64,000 nt of DNA from CAYJFG01 sp964369405 (GCA_964369405.1 CAYJGB010000008.1:1-64000), one strand, 5' to 3'. Shown: positions 1 to 7,993, numbered from the stretch's first letter. Notes: generated by a model not told the origin, from the letters alone. Program-made: numbers and translations.

Positions 1-55
1 AACTCCGGACACCTTGATTAAAAGTCAAGTGCTCTGCCAGCTGAGCTAATGAATC
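1..55 (-). tRNA. tRNA-Lys (UUU), partial
   Basis: Read on the minus strand this gives the acceptor 5' arm GATTCAT, the D-arm core TAGCTCAGCTGGCAGAGC, and an anticodon stem CTTGA/TCAAG closing a CTTTTAA loop with anticodon TTT. The T-arm and 3' acceptor strand lie beyond the window edge, so about 55 of 76 bases are visible. It sits 8 bases downstream of tRNA-Gly in the same direction, so the two are probably co-transcribed. Confidence 0.95.
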
Positions 56-63
56 GTATAAAT

Positions 64-137
64 TGGAGCGGATGATGGGAATCGAACCCACACGATCAGC
101 TTGGAAGGCTGAAGTTCTACCACTAAACTACATCCGC
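64..137 (-). tRNA. tRNA-Gly (UCC)
   Basis: On the minus strand the acceptor arms GCGGATG and CATCCGC pair. The anticodon stem TCAGC/GCTGA closes the loop CTTCCAA with anticodon TCC, and the T-loop is GTTCGATTC. The 3' CCA is encoded. The 74-base cloverleaf is complete and has no visible mismatch in its stems. Confidence 0.96.
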
Positions 138-242
138 ACATAACCGTATCACACACAAACAACGTATGTTATAATAACATATCATTAGATTAATGTCAAG
201 TAAAAAATGGATATTTTTTTAAAAATATATATTTACTTGTTT

Positions 243-286
243 TGTTGTCGTATTAAATAAAAATTAATAAATTTAATACGACAACA
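243..286. terminator. Perfect 16-bp hairpin, possible terminator
   Basis: TGTTGTCGTATTAAAT and its exact reverse complement are separated by 12 bases. It lies 25 bases beyond the stop codon of the minus-strand kinase gene. A clear U-tract is missing on either side (minus flank AAAACAAG), so it may stabilise a 3' end rather than terminate efficiently. Confidence 0.45.
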
Positions 287-310
287 TTATTTTACACTAT
301 TAATATATTT

Positions 311-1063
311 TTATTCGTAATCTACTACATTTATCCATTGTGATAACAGTTCTTGTTCTTCTTTTACACCTTTTACCATTTGAGATGCAGCTACTATTGG
401 TAACCATTGTTGTACATATTGTTTAGCTGTGTTACTCATGTCACAGAATTTATCTAAGTATTTATCTGCAAGGTCGCTGTCTTTTAGTGAGAAAAGTAAA
501 TAAGTTCTTGCTGCATCTGCTGAAGCATTTCCTTGAGTTGCGTGTGACCAGTCTAATATATATGGTGTTCCGTCAGTTGCGATTATTATATTACTAGGGT
601 TAAAGTCGCCATGACAAACTTTAGTATGCTTTGGCATAGATTCTAGTCTTGTGTGTAATTCGTATCTAATTGTAGCACTAACTACATCTTGTAAAGATGA
701 AATTTTTCTATTCATTTTATCTTTAAGTTTGTTTAATAAAGGTGACTTTTTACTGTGTACTTCTAATTGTAAGTTTACAAATAGCTCTAAATATTTATCA
801 ATATTTTCTTTGTCCTCTTCCATTATCTCTGCTAGAGATTTTCCTTCTATATATTCAAGTGTTATTGCCCATTTGCCATCAGCAATTGATACAGCTCTTA
901 TTTCAGGAATATTTAGCTCTGTTTCTTCAACTCTTGAATGATTTAAGGCTTCGTTTAGTACATCAGACTTTGGAAAAGATTCATCAAAAACTTTTACTGT
1001 ATTATCCCCGTCTTTGTAAATAACCTTATTTTTTCTCTCTGCTATTATTTTTTCATAATTCAT
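311..1063 (-). CDS. Aminoglycoside phosphotransferase/choline kinase-family protein
   Basis: This 250-residue protein has the kinase-like fold of the APH family. HGDFNPSN at residues 151-158 is the catalytic loop (Brenner motif), and LDW at 170-172 carries the metal-binding Asp. The N-lobe has a candidate ATP-binding Lys at residue 24 (VKVFDE). The size and single-domain layout are usual for small cytoplasmic APH-type kinases, whose substrates range from choline and thiamine to antibiotics; the substrate cannot be read from this sequence. GGAG stands 8 bases before the ATG. It faces away from the DRTGG cluster and has no partner gene, so an antibiotic-resistance role should not be assumed. 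Confidence 0.85.
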   Translation of the reverse strand: MNYEKIIAERKNKVIYKDGDNTVKVFDESFPKSDVLNEALNHSRVEETELNIPEIRAVSIADGKWAITLEYIEGKSLAEIMEEDKENIDKYLELFVNLQLEVHSKKSPLLNKLKDKMNRKISSLQDVVSATIRYELHTRLESMPKHTKVCHGDFNPSNIIIATDGTPYILDWSHATQGNASADAARTYLLFSLKDSDLADKYLDKFCDMSNTAKQYVQQWLPIVAASQMVKGVKEEQELLSQWINVVDYE

Positions 1064-1449
1064 AATTCATTCTCCTTCACAATTTTTTATGTTTAAAATG
1101 TAATTTTGTGTATCTTTTGACTAATTATACACTAAATACTATTAATTGTATAGTGTGTTTGAAGTAAAACTTTTTATTGTTTTTTTGGCTATTATTACAT
1201 ATATAGCACAGTTTTATTCCTGATTTTAAAATTCTTTTTGTTTAAAATAGTGTCTTTGTGTATTTTTTATCTGTTTTATCGCCTTTTTTATACTCTCTCA
1301 AATTATTATTATCATATTTATGTATTTTACTCAAAACTTCTAAACTTTATTTTTTGTTGTTATATTCTTCTTATAGTTGCATTTTTTCCTCTATTTATGT
1401 TATTATAATAAAAATTGCATTATTTTTATATTTTTTGGAGGTGTTTTTT
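1064..1449. other. Intergenic region between divergent genes
   Basis: This 386-base AT-rich region separates the minus-strand kinase from the plus-strand DRTGG cluster. A possible promoter for the cluster is TTGCAT at 1377-1382 with TATTATAAT at 1401-1409; the spacing is 18 bases to TATTAT or 21 to TATAAT, so it is weak. GGAGG at 1438-1442 serves the ATG at 1450. Reading frame stays open upstream to about 1258, but that part encodes a low-complexity Leu/Tyr/Phe/Ser stretch with no ribosome site and is judged non-coding. Confidence 0.5.
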
Positions 1450-1809
1450 ATGACCGTTGCTGATATAGTTAAAATTTTAAATGCTAAAGTTATTTTAGAC
1501 GTTGATATGAATGCTGAAATTCATACTGCTTGTGGTAGCGATATGATGAGTGATGTTTTAGCTTTTGTAAAAGACCAGTCAGTATTACTTACAGGGCTTG
1601 TGAATCCTCAAGTGATTAGAACTGCTGAAATGATGGATATGGTCTGTATTGTATTTGTTAGAGGTAAAATGCCAAATCAAACTATGATTGATTTAGCTGA
1701 GAAAATGGGTATAACTTTACTGCACACTGATTATAGAATGTTTACAGCTTGCGGCAGACTTTATTCGAGTGGGCTTAAAGGAGGTTGTATGTCTGATGAG
1801 CGTGATTAA
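1450..1809 (+). CDS. DRTGG-domain protein (first copy)
   Basis: The 119-residue product resembles DRTGG-domain proteins, a small regulatory fold also found next to CBS domains and in phosphotransacetylase- and HPr kinase-related proteins. Here it stands alone, running from the N-terminal VADIVKILNAKVI segment to a Cys-rich tail (TACGRLYSSGLKGG). The start is the ATG behind TTTTGGAGG, not an earlier in-frame codon, because only this one has a ribosome site. It opens a tightly packed unit whose next gene begins 14 bases before this stop. Stand-alone DRTGG proteins beside a HATPase, an [FeFe]-hydrogenase-like protein and a PHP protein are a recurring clostridial neighbourhood; the biochemical role is unknown. 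Confidence 0.75.
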   Translation: MTVADIVKILNAKVILDVDMNAEIHTACGSDMMSDVLAFVKDQSVLLTGLVNPQVIRTAEMMDMVCIVFVRGKMPNQTMIDLAEKMGITLLHTDYRMFTACGRLYSSGLKGGCMSDERD

Positions 1810-2218
1810 TTTAACCTACGAGGTACCTGGTGATGATTTCACTATGGCTGGTGAAGCCTCTAGTTCGCTAAAACAAAAGCTAAGACGTTTAGGGTATAAT
1901 TCTGAAGCTATAAGAAAAACTGCTATATCTATGTATGAAGCAGAAATTAATATGGTGATACACGCCGGTGGTGGAATGATATATGTAGAAATATACTCTG
2001 ATAAGGTTCTAATCAAACTAGTTGATCAGGGGCCTGGCATACCAGATGTTGAAAAAGCTATGCAAGAAGGATTTTCTACAGCACCAGACAATGTAAGGAC
2101 TTTAGGATTTGGTGCTGGAATGGGACTGCCAAACATAAAAAAATATACTGACGATATGAAAATAGAAACAAAAATATCTGAGGGTACAACTATGTACTTA
2201 ACAGTTATTGTAAATTAA
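1796..2218 (+). CDS. Stand-alone HATPase (RsbW/anti-sigma-factor-like)
   Basis: A 140-residue GHKL ATP-binding domain with no other domain. The N-box is around EAEINMVIHA (residues 48-57), the G1 box is DQGPGIPD (77-84), and the G2/lid is GFGAGMGLP (104-112). These are the ATP-binding motifs of anti-sigma factor kinases of the RsbW/SpoIIAB type and of histidine kinases, but there is no phosphoacceptor His domain. The start is the ATG 11 bases after AAGGAGG at 1778-1784, overlapping the DRTGG gene and pointing to translational coupling. Its partner could be the DRTGG proteins or an unlinked anti-anti-sigma or response protein. A second lone HATPase sits inside the catalytic hydrogenase operon at 25472-26026. 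Confidence 0.82.
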   Translation: MSVINLTYEVPGDDFTMAGEASSSLKQKLRRLGYNSEAIRKTAISMYEAEINMVIHAGGGMIYVEIYSDKVLIKLVDQGPGIPDVEKAMQEGFSTAPDNVRTLGFGAGMGLPNIKKYTDDMKIETKISEGTTMYLTVIVN

Positions 2219-2248
2219 TGAATTGAATTTTCACAGGAGGTGTTCAAC

Positions 2249-3574
2249 GTGCCAATGTATTATCACTCTGTTACATTAGATAAAGATAAATGTTGTGGTT
2301 GTACTAATTGTATAAAACGTTGTCCTACTGAGGCTATAAGAGTTCGAGGAGGAAAAGCACAAATAATATCTAATAGGTGTATAGACTGTGGGGAATGTAT
2401 AAGAGTCTGTCCACACCATGCAAAAAAAGCTGTTACAAGTGCTTTGGATGAAATTGAAAGTTGGGAATACACTATTGCTTTACCTGCTCCAGCGCTATTT
2501 GGACAGTTTAATAATCTTGATGAAATTGATTACGTTATTAGTGGGCTTTTAGATATTGGCTTTGATAGTGTTTTTGAGGTATCAAGAGGAGCTGAGCTTG
2601 TAAGTGAAGCTACACGAGTATTATTATCTGAAAATAAACTAACAAAACCAGTAATTAGTTCAGCCTGTCCGGCAATTGTAAGACTTATCAAGATAAGATT
2701 TTCTTATTTAGTAGATAATGTATTACCATTAAACTCACCAATGGAAGTAGCAGCAATGCTTGCAAAACAAGAGGCACATAAAAAAACAGGGATACCTATT
2801 GATAAAATAGGGGCGTTTTTTATAAGCCCTTGTCCTGCTAAAGTTACAGACGTTAAAAATCCGATAGGACAAGAAAAGTCATGGGTAGATGGTGCAATTT
2901 CAATAAGCAAAGTATATCCAGTGCTTACAGAAGCTATGGATAACTTGCAAAACAAAGACCTACCACAAAATGCTCATTCTGGAATAATAGGAGTTAGTTG
3001 GGCATCTAGTGGAGGAGAAGCAATTGCAACGCTTAACGAAAAATATTTAGCAGCAGATGGAATAGAAAATGTAATAAGAGTGCTAGAGGAATTAGAAGAC
3101 GAGCGAATTAACGACATAGATTTTGTAGAGTTGAATGCTTGTTCAGGTGGTTGTGTAGGAGGTGTATTATGTGTTGAAAATGCATATGTAGCACAAGCAA
3201 GAATACATAGTTTAAGAAAATATTTACCGGTATCAAGAAACCATTTAGATAAAGCAAAAGATGTGCCAAATTCAATGTGTTGGGATAAAAAACTTCAGTA
3301 TTCAAGCGTATTACATTTAAGTAACGATTTAGAGAAAGCTATGGAAATGATGAGCGAAATGGACACAATACGAGAAAGATTGCCAAACTTAGATTGTGGA
3401 AGTTGTGGAGCGCCATCATGCAGAGCTATGGCAGAAGATGTAGTAAAAGGCGAATCTCAAGAAACGGATTGTATATTTATATTGAAAGAAAAGGTAAAAT
3501 CAGTAGCAGATGCATTATCTGTAATGGGTAAAAGTTTAACACATGACCACGAGGCAATTAATAAAGACAAATAA
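2249..3574 (+). CDS. Sensory-type [FeFe]-hydrogenase-like iron-sulfur protein
   Basis: A 441-residue protein. Two 4Fe-4S ferredoxin motifs (Cys15/18/21/25 and 44/47/50/54) come first. The H-cluster domain has L1 SACP (Cys140), L2 SPCPAK (Cys195) and L3 NACSGGC (Cys298, Cys302). A C-terminal CGSCGAPSC...C motif (Cys383/386/391/408) looks like a further 4Fe-4S domain of the Fes type. All four H-cluster ligand positions are present, and the 55-residue gap from Cys140 to Cys195 matches Cys300 to Cys355 of Clostridium CpI. The usual proton-relay Cys (CpI Cys299) is Ala139, and the active-site Met residues of L2 and L3 are Ser193 and Asn296. That pattern fits non-bulk, putatively sensory hydrogenases. 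The start is GTG at 2249, 8 bases after AGGAGG; an earlier GTG overlaps that site. Confidence 0.85.
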   Translation: MPMYYHSVTLDKDKCCGCTNCIKRCPTEAIRVRGGKAQIISNRCIDCGECIRVCPHHAKKAVTSALDEIESWEYTIALPAPALFGQFNNLDEIDYVISGLLDIGFDSVFEVSRGAELVSEATRVLLSENKLTKPVISSACPAIVRLIKIRFSYLVDNVLPLNSPMEVAAMLAKQEAHKKTGIPIDKIGAFFISPCPAKVTDVKNPIGQEKSWVDGAISISKVYPVLTEAMDNLQNKDLPQNAHSGIIGVSWASSGGEAIATLNEKYLAADGIENVIRVLEELEDERINDIDFVELNACSGGCVGGVLCVENAYVAQARIHSLRKYLPVSRNHLDKAKDVPNSMCWDKKLQYSSVLHLSNDLEKAMEMMSEMDTIRERLPNLDCGSCGAPSCRAMAEDVVKGESQETDCIFILKEKVKSVADALSVMGKSLTHDHEAINKDK

Positions 3575-3588
3575 AAGGAAGTAAAATA

Positions 3589-3927
3589 ATGACAGTATTA
3601 GAGTTATCAAAAAAACTTAACTTAGAAGTTATCGCAGGAGCTGATGGTTTAGATAGAGTTGTAGACGGTTGTTATATTGGCGACTTGTTAAGTGTAGTAA
3701 TGGGAAGTGCAAAAATGGACAATATGTGGATAACTGTAATGGGTAATATAAATGCAATAGCTGTAGCAACACTTACAGATACAGCGTGTATTGTACTTGC
3801 AGAAAATTCACCTCTTGATGATAATGCAAAAGCAAAAGCAGATTCACAAGAAGTAGCTGTTTTAAGAAGTAAAAAGACAATATATGAAATAGCGATAGAT
3901 TTTTATAATCTGTTTAGTAAGTCGTAA
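3589..3927 (+). CDS. DRTGG-domain protein (second copy)
   Basis: This 112-residue protein has the same size and layout as the first DRTGG protein of the unit: LSKKLNLEVIAG at the start, then the CYIGDLLSVVMG core. The two are clearly diverged and probably ancient paralogues. It follows the hydrogenase-like gene by 14 bases, with AAGGAAG before its ATG, and is followed after 2 bases by the PHP gene, so all five genes look like one transcript. No catalytic residues are recognisable. A role as ligand- or nucleotide-responsive partner of the HATPase or hydrogenase-like protein is inference from position only. Confidence 0.72.
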   Translation: MTVLELSKKLNLEVIAGADGLDRVVDGCYIGDLLSVVMGSAKMDNMWITVMGNINAIAVATLTDTACIVLAENSPLDDNAKAKADSQEVAVLRSKKTIYEIAIDFYNLFSKS

Positions 3928-3929
3928 TT

Positions 3930-4646
3930 ATGAAAGTATATTACGATTTACATATGCATTCTTGTCTATCTCCATGTGGCGATGACGATATGACTCCTAA
4001 TAATATAGTTGGAATGTCTAAATTATGTGGACTAGATATAATAGCCCTAACAGACCATAACAGTTGTAAAAATTGCAGAGCCACTATTGAAGTAGGTGTA
4101 AAGAATGATTTGTGCGTCGTTCCTGGTATGGAGATATGTACATCTGAGGAAATACACGCAGTATGTTTATTTGAGAGTATAGAAAAAGCAGAAGCATTTG
4201 ATAAATATATTTATGAAAATGTGTTAAATATAAAAAATAGACCTGATATATATGGTAATCAACTGATACTAGATGAAAACGATATACAAACAGGTTTTGA
4301 AAAAAAATTACTATTAACAGCAACGAACATTAGTATAACAGGGCTTAACGACTTAGTTACAAATGAGTTTGACGGATTTTGTTTTCCGGCACATATTAAT
4401 AGAGATAGTTACAGTTTAATTTCAGTATTTGGAGAAATACCAACAGAAGAAAACTTTAAGGTGCTTGAAATATATAAACCGTTATACAATGAATCGTTAA
4501 ATAAGCTATATCCAGAGATAAACTCATCAAAGATATTATATAATAGCGATGCCCACTATTTACAAGATATAAGCCAAGCAGAAAATCAAATTGAATTAAA
4601 AGAGATATCAGCAAAGGCGTTAATTGATAGCTTGAGAAACAGATAA
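3930..4646 (+). CDS. PHP-domain phosphoesterase
   Basis: The 238-residue protein has the metal-binding motifs of the PHP family: DLHMHS at residues 6-11, TDHN at 41-44, a central Glu in GMEICTSEE, PAHINRD, and SDAHY near the C-terminus. PHP proteins are metal-dependent phosphoesterases acting on histidinol phosphate, nucleic-acid ends or small nucleotides; the substrate here is not known. It is the last gene of the hydrogenase-sensor unit and is followed by a hairpin terminator. Linkage of a PHP enzyme to HATPase and hydrogenase-like genes makes turnover of a phosphorylated signal attractive, but this is inference. Confidence 0.85.
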   Translation: MKVYYDLHMHSCLSPCGDDDMTPNNIVGMSKLCGLDIIALTDHNSCKNCRATIEVGVKNDLCVVPGMEICTSEEIHAVCLFESIEKAEAFDKYIYENVLNIKNRPDIYGNQLILDENDIQTGFEKKLLLTATNISITGLNDLVTNEFDGFCFPAHINRDSYSLISVFGEIPTEENFKVLEIYKPLYNESLNKLYPEINSSKILYNSDAHYLQDISQAENQIELKEISAKALIDSLRNR

Positions 4647-4750
4647 AAATTCTTTAACAAGTTGTTATGGCTACAAATGTTGAGTTTATATGTGTATGAT
4701 GTAGAAAGTAAATTTGCTTTTTATTTTGTAATTTAGAAAAAATAATATTT

Positions 4751-4780
4751 TTAAGGGTCACAGAAAACTGTGACCCTTAA
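4751..4780. terminator. Bidirectional hairpin terminator
   Basis: TTAAGGGTCACAG and its exact complement flank an AAAA loop. It sits between the converging PHP gene and the DUF1292 gene. The minus-strand side runs into AAATATTATTTTTT, the plus side into TATATTTATA, so it can serve both transcripts. Confidence 0.8.
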
Positions 4781-4864
4781 TATATTTATAGCATTATTAA
4801 TTTTAACTACAATCAAATAATAAAATTATTTTATATCTGTACATAAGTAAAAATTTGATTTAAA

Positions 4865-5176
4865 TTATTCTTCAGTTTCAGCTTCTTCGTTCATATCATA
4901 AATTTCTTCAAATCTACGCTCAAACTCTTCTGCTAAAGTGTCTAACAAATCTTCATCTTCGATTTCTGTTAAAACTTCTTCTCCGTCTTCAGTAGCAACT
5001 TGGAAAATATAATACTCTCCATCAGATTCAATTTGCTCTTCTGGTGTATCGTAAACTGGGAATAACGCATAAAAAATACCGTTGTCGCTTTCAATAATAT
5101 CTAATATTTCAAATACATGTTCAGTACCCTCGTCATCAAGCAATGTAATTAAATCAGCTGCAAAATCTTTATCCAT
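4865..5176 (-). CDS. DUF1292 family protein (YrzB-like)
   Basis: A 103-residue, strongly acidic protein matching the DUF1292 pattern: DLITLLDDEGTEHVFEIL, then the strand FYALFPVYD, then a YYIFQV strand, ending in an acidic helix (LAEEFERRFEEIYD). In Firmicutes this family is often encoded near the Holliday-junction resolvase YqgF and Fur genes, but those are not visible here. GAAAGGAT lies upstream of the ATG. The molecular function of the family is not established. The C-terminal tail NEEAETEE is low-complexity acidic. Confidence 0.88.
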   Translation of the reverse strand: MDKDFAADLITLLDDEGTEHVFEILDIIESDNGIFYALFPVYDTPEEQIESDGEYYIFQVATEDGEEVLTEIEDEDLLDTLAEEFERRFEEIYDMNEEAETEE

Positions 5177-5313
5177 TATAAAAAATCAATCCTTTCAAAT
5201 GTAAGTTCTTACTACAATTGTACAATTATATTTACATTTAGTCAAGTGAAATGTAAATATAAATTTCGTTAAAAAAATTATACAAAAAAATTAAACAAAG
5301 TTTAAAAAAAGTG

Positions 5314-5341
5314 TTGACAAATGAATATAATGTGATATAAT
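5314..5341 (+). promoter_or_regulatory. Strong sigma-A-type promoter
   Basis: TTGACA at 5314-5319 and TATAAT at 5336-5341, 16 bases apart: both hexamers match the consensus. No protein-coding gene follows on this strand until 7994, so the promoter most likely drives the non-coding module described next. Confidence 0.85.
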
Positions 5342-5424
5342 TAAATTGAACTTAAAAAAGAAACAAATTTCAAGTAAGATTAATAACATTTTATACAATA
5401 TCTTTTTTAAGTATTTAGATGAAA

Positions 5425-5770
5425 GGGGCTGAGTCCAATGGGCGAACTAGAACCTGCAAATTTAGAAGCTTCGTCTAATATGTACGAAGCTTGCAATATT
5501 AAGTAATTTATACGTATCTACTTTTAGTAATAGATTAGATTTACTTTAGCAAATATAATTAGAAAAAAGCTGAGAAGTCTAACGTTTACAACATTTTAAA
5601 TATTTTAGATTTATACAGAGAATGCTTAATATTTATAATAAACAATTTAATATGTCAGAAGAAGAGTAGTGATTTTAATTTATCGCAAAATTCTAACCCA
5701 TCTTTGAAAAAAGAAAATGTTTTTTATTTTTTACACATTCAAAATTTGTAAAAAAGAATGTGTGACTTTT
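5425..5770 (+). ncRNA. Candidate structured RNA, module A
   Basis: Starting about 80 bases after the promoter, a conserved core (GGGGC-TGAG-TCCAATGGGC, 5425-5443) stands out against AT-rich DNA. It is followed by a hairpin AGCTTCGT/ACGAAGCT (about 5467-5492), a block at 5643-5692 that recurs in module B, and a hairpin ACACATTC/GAATGTGT followed by ACTTTTTC (5731-5770) that could end a short transcript. A 22-codon frame starts at ATG 5438 behind AAAGGGG, but module B stops at its third codon, which argues against a conserved peptide. No known RNA family was recognised by eye; large clostridial RNAs such as ROOL or raiA are possibilities only. Confidence 0.45.
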
Positions 5771-5944
5771 TCAAAACATTAAAATTGATTTAATAACAAA
5801 TTAATCAATATGTTATATTTTATAACATTTACTAGTACGTTGCAGATTGACTTTCTTAAATTTTAAATGAACTTAAAATAAATTTATGCTTTGATAGTAA
5901 AATTAAAATACGTTTAATGTAAAACATATTAAACAAAATAAACA

Positions 5945-6208
5945 GAGGCGATTCCAATGGGCTAGTTTAACTAGTAGTATAAAAGGTTCTTGAAAAAAAT
6001 AATTTAGGAGCTTAACTTGTTAGTTGTATTTGAGTGTATTGTGATTTAGATAGTGATTACAAAATTGATTTGTTTTTTAGAAATCAAGATAATTACTTTT
6101 AGTTTATACTTTATTGAATATATAAAATATGATTAACATAAACAATACAATTTAATATTTTGAAACCGAAAAGTAATGATTTTAATTAATCGTGAAATTC
6201 AAAATTAT
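5945..6208 (+). ncRNA. Candidate structured RNA, module B (diverged copy of A)
   Basis: GAGGC-GAT-TCCAATGGGC at 5945-5962 repeats the start of module A 519 bases later. A second shared block (6147-6200, containing TGATTTTAATT and ATCG..AAATTC) repeats 5643-5692 at an offset of 507. The order and spacing of the two conserved islands are kept while the sequence between has drifted, which is how a duplicated structured RNA would look. The intervening DNA is AT-rich with stop codons in every frame. It is not clear whether B has its own promoter; TTGATA 5891-5896 and TTTAAT 5913-5918 are a weak candidate. Confidence 0.4.
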
Positions 6209-6719
6209 GTTGAATATAAACTAAATAATGAATACTCCTTGGTTTAATAGTTGCTAATGTAATTCTTTAGTGTTATTGAATTAAGACACGAACAGTAGGT
6301 TCTGTGTAGAGTGAAACATTAAGATTTTATGTGTATTTATTTATACTTGTGATTTATTCGTTATAATTAAATGACTTGTGTTAAAAGTACAAATATGCTA
6401 GCTTTTTAGTTAAATTATTTCATTATGTTATATCAAGTGATAAATTTTCTAAAGCAAAAAGGAAATTAATAAAAGTAATATTTAACCTCTGGCGATGGAT
6501 TGATTGTAATACGTTGATATGAATTTATGATAATTTAGCATAATTGGCAGAACATCATTTATGTTATTGATTGTTATCAAACAATTTATGTGGTATACAT
6601 ATTTATCGATGGATTTAGAGTGAGAATTATTCTAGCCAAATGTAAATTTGTTGTTTAGGGATTCAGGTAAGATAGAAACAGATAGATTTAGGAAAAATAA
6701 CATGATAGAACAATTTAAA
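6209..6719. other. AT-rich non-coding stretch before terminator
   Basis: No reading frame with a ribosome site and no clear repeat was found here. It contains scattered less AT-rich patches (around 6285-6312 and 6485-6500) that could be further structured RNA on the same transcript, because the next recognisable terminator on the plus strand is at 6720. Confidence 0.4.
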
Positions 6720-6761
6720 TAGCCGTTAACAGATGAAACTGTTAACGGCTATGATTTTTTT
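6720..6761 (+). terminator. Rho-independent terminator
   Basis: TAGCCGTTAACAG pairs perfectly with CTGTTAACGGCTA around a 6-base loop and is followed by TGATTTTTTT on the plus strand. The minus side has no U-tract. It therefore terminates a plus-strand transcript, yet the nearest upstream protein gene on that strand ends at 4646 behind its own terminator. This supports transcription of the 5.3-6.7 kb region. Confidence 0.85.
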
Positions 6762-6820
6762 ATGTGTAGGTAATTAAGTTTTCAATTTGCAGTTGTGTAG
6801 TTTTTCAACAGGTCGAGAGA

Positions 6821-7768
6821 TTATACTATCTTATTTGTAGCAGTTCCCTTTAAAAACATATCAATGTTACTGGCTACTATTCCCATTAATCGCTGTCTAG
6901 TTTCAAGTGGTGCCCATGCTATATGTGGTGTTATTGTTATATTTTCTACGTTTAATAATTTGCTGTCTTTACTCATAGGCTCAACAGTTAAAACGTCTAA
7001 TGATGCACCAGATAGCTTTCCACTCTTTACATTTTCTATCAAGTCATCTTCTACTAGCACGCCACCTCTAGCAGTGTTTATAAAATAACTACCATCTTTA
7101 AACATATTAAATGTATCTTTATTAAACATATTTTCGCTTTCTTTATTTAGTGGACAATGTACAGATACCACATCACTTGATTTCAGCAAGTTTTCTAAAC
7201 TTGTAAATTCTACATTTTCATAATTTGTTTTGCTTCTAGTATATGCAAGTACTTTCATATTAAACGCTAAAGCTATTTTTACTACTTGCTTTGCTATATT
7301 TCCAAAACCGATTAATCCTATTGTTTTATTAGATAGCTCGAATGTACTATATACAAATGGAGAAAATGTTTTGCTATTTTGCCAACCTTTGTTTTGTACA
7401 AACTCATTGTACTTGCTTGTCTTGCTGTAGTGTTCTAATATATATGCAAATACTTGTTGTGCTACTGCATCACTTGAGTAACTGCCAGCGTTACATACTG
7501 TAATTCCTTTTGATTTACAATACTCAATATCTATATTGTTATAGCCAGTTGCAAACAGACCTATATACTTTAAATTTTTAGCTTTTCTTAAAGTGTATGA
7601 GTTAAGTGGAGTTTTGTTACATAATATTATATCTGCATTTTCAATTTTGTCGGCTATTTCTTCATAATCATATATGTTTAAGTTTGTTACATCTCCAAAT
7701 TTATTTAAAAAACTCATATCAATATCATTATTCGTTACTGTGTTGCTATCTGTTAAAATTATATTCAT
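6821..7768 (-). CDS. D-2-hydroxyacid dehydrogenase (glycerate/hydroxypyruvate type)
   Basis: A 315-residue NAD-dependent enzyme of the D-isomer-specific 2-hydroxyacid dehydrogenase family. The dinucleotide site is IGLIGFGNIAKQ (150-161). The catalytic triad is visible as Arg234 in NTARGG, Glu263 in TVEPM and His282 in TPHIAW. Substrate-loop residues around ATGYNNID (73-80) are typical of glycerate or hydroxypyruvate reductases, so HprA-like activity on hydroxypyruvate is the best guess; D-lactate, phosphoglycerate or other 2-oxoacids are alternatives. It is a single gene, converging on the terminator at 6720 and diverging from thyX. Confidence 0.88.
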   Translation of the reverse strand: MNIILTDSNTVTNNDIDMSFLNKFGDVTNLNIYDYEEIADKIENADIILCNKTPLNSYTLRKAKNLKYIGLFATGYNNIDIEYCKSKGITVCNAGSYSSDAVAQQVFAYILEHYSKTSKYNEFVQNKGWQNSKTFSPFVYSTFELSNKTIGLIGFGNIAKQVVKIALAFNMKVLAYTRSKTNYENVEFTSLENLLKSSDVVSVHCPLNKESENMFNKDTFNMFKDGSYFINTARGGVLVEDDLIENVKSGKLSGASLDVLTVEPMSKDSKLLNVENITITPHIAWAPLETRQRLMGIVASNIDMFLKGTATNKIV

Positions 7769-7874
7769 ACGTATTTACCTCACAAGTCTTTTTTACTAAT
7801 ATATCATATAAAGTGTACTAAATTCAACTTTCTTATTAGTTTTTTATTTATGTATAAAAATTTGCCTATTTTGG

Positions 7875-7903
7875 TTGTCAAATTTTTAAATTTATGTTAA
7901 AAT
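7875..7903 (+). promoter_or_regulatory. Promoter of thyX-tmk
   Basis: TTGTCA at 7875-7880 and TAAAAT at 7898-7903, with a 17-base spacer, lie 90 bases before the thyX ATG. They are the best match to a vegetative promoter in this gap. Confidence 0.6.
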
Positions 7904-7993
7904 AAAATTTATATAGGGATTTTTTAAGATTGTATTATTTTATCCCTTTTTAGCATATTTTATCGAGTTATATATTAGAAAGTAGGTAATTTT

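Noticed and set aside
311..1063. Aminoglycoside-resistance gene
   Set aside because: The APH fold alone does not show antibiotic activity; the gene has no mobile context and composition like its neighbours.
5425..5460. Strings GGGGCTGAG and TCCAATGGGC that recall TPP riboswitch, tmRNA 5' end or RNase P conserved region I
   Set aside because: The further conserved parts of those RNAs (TPP ACCUGA core, tmRNA tRNA-like 3' end, RNase P regions II-V) could not be found, and no coding gene follows for a riboswitch to control.
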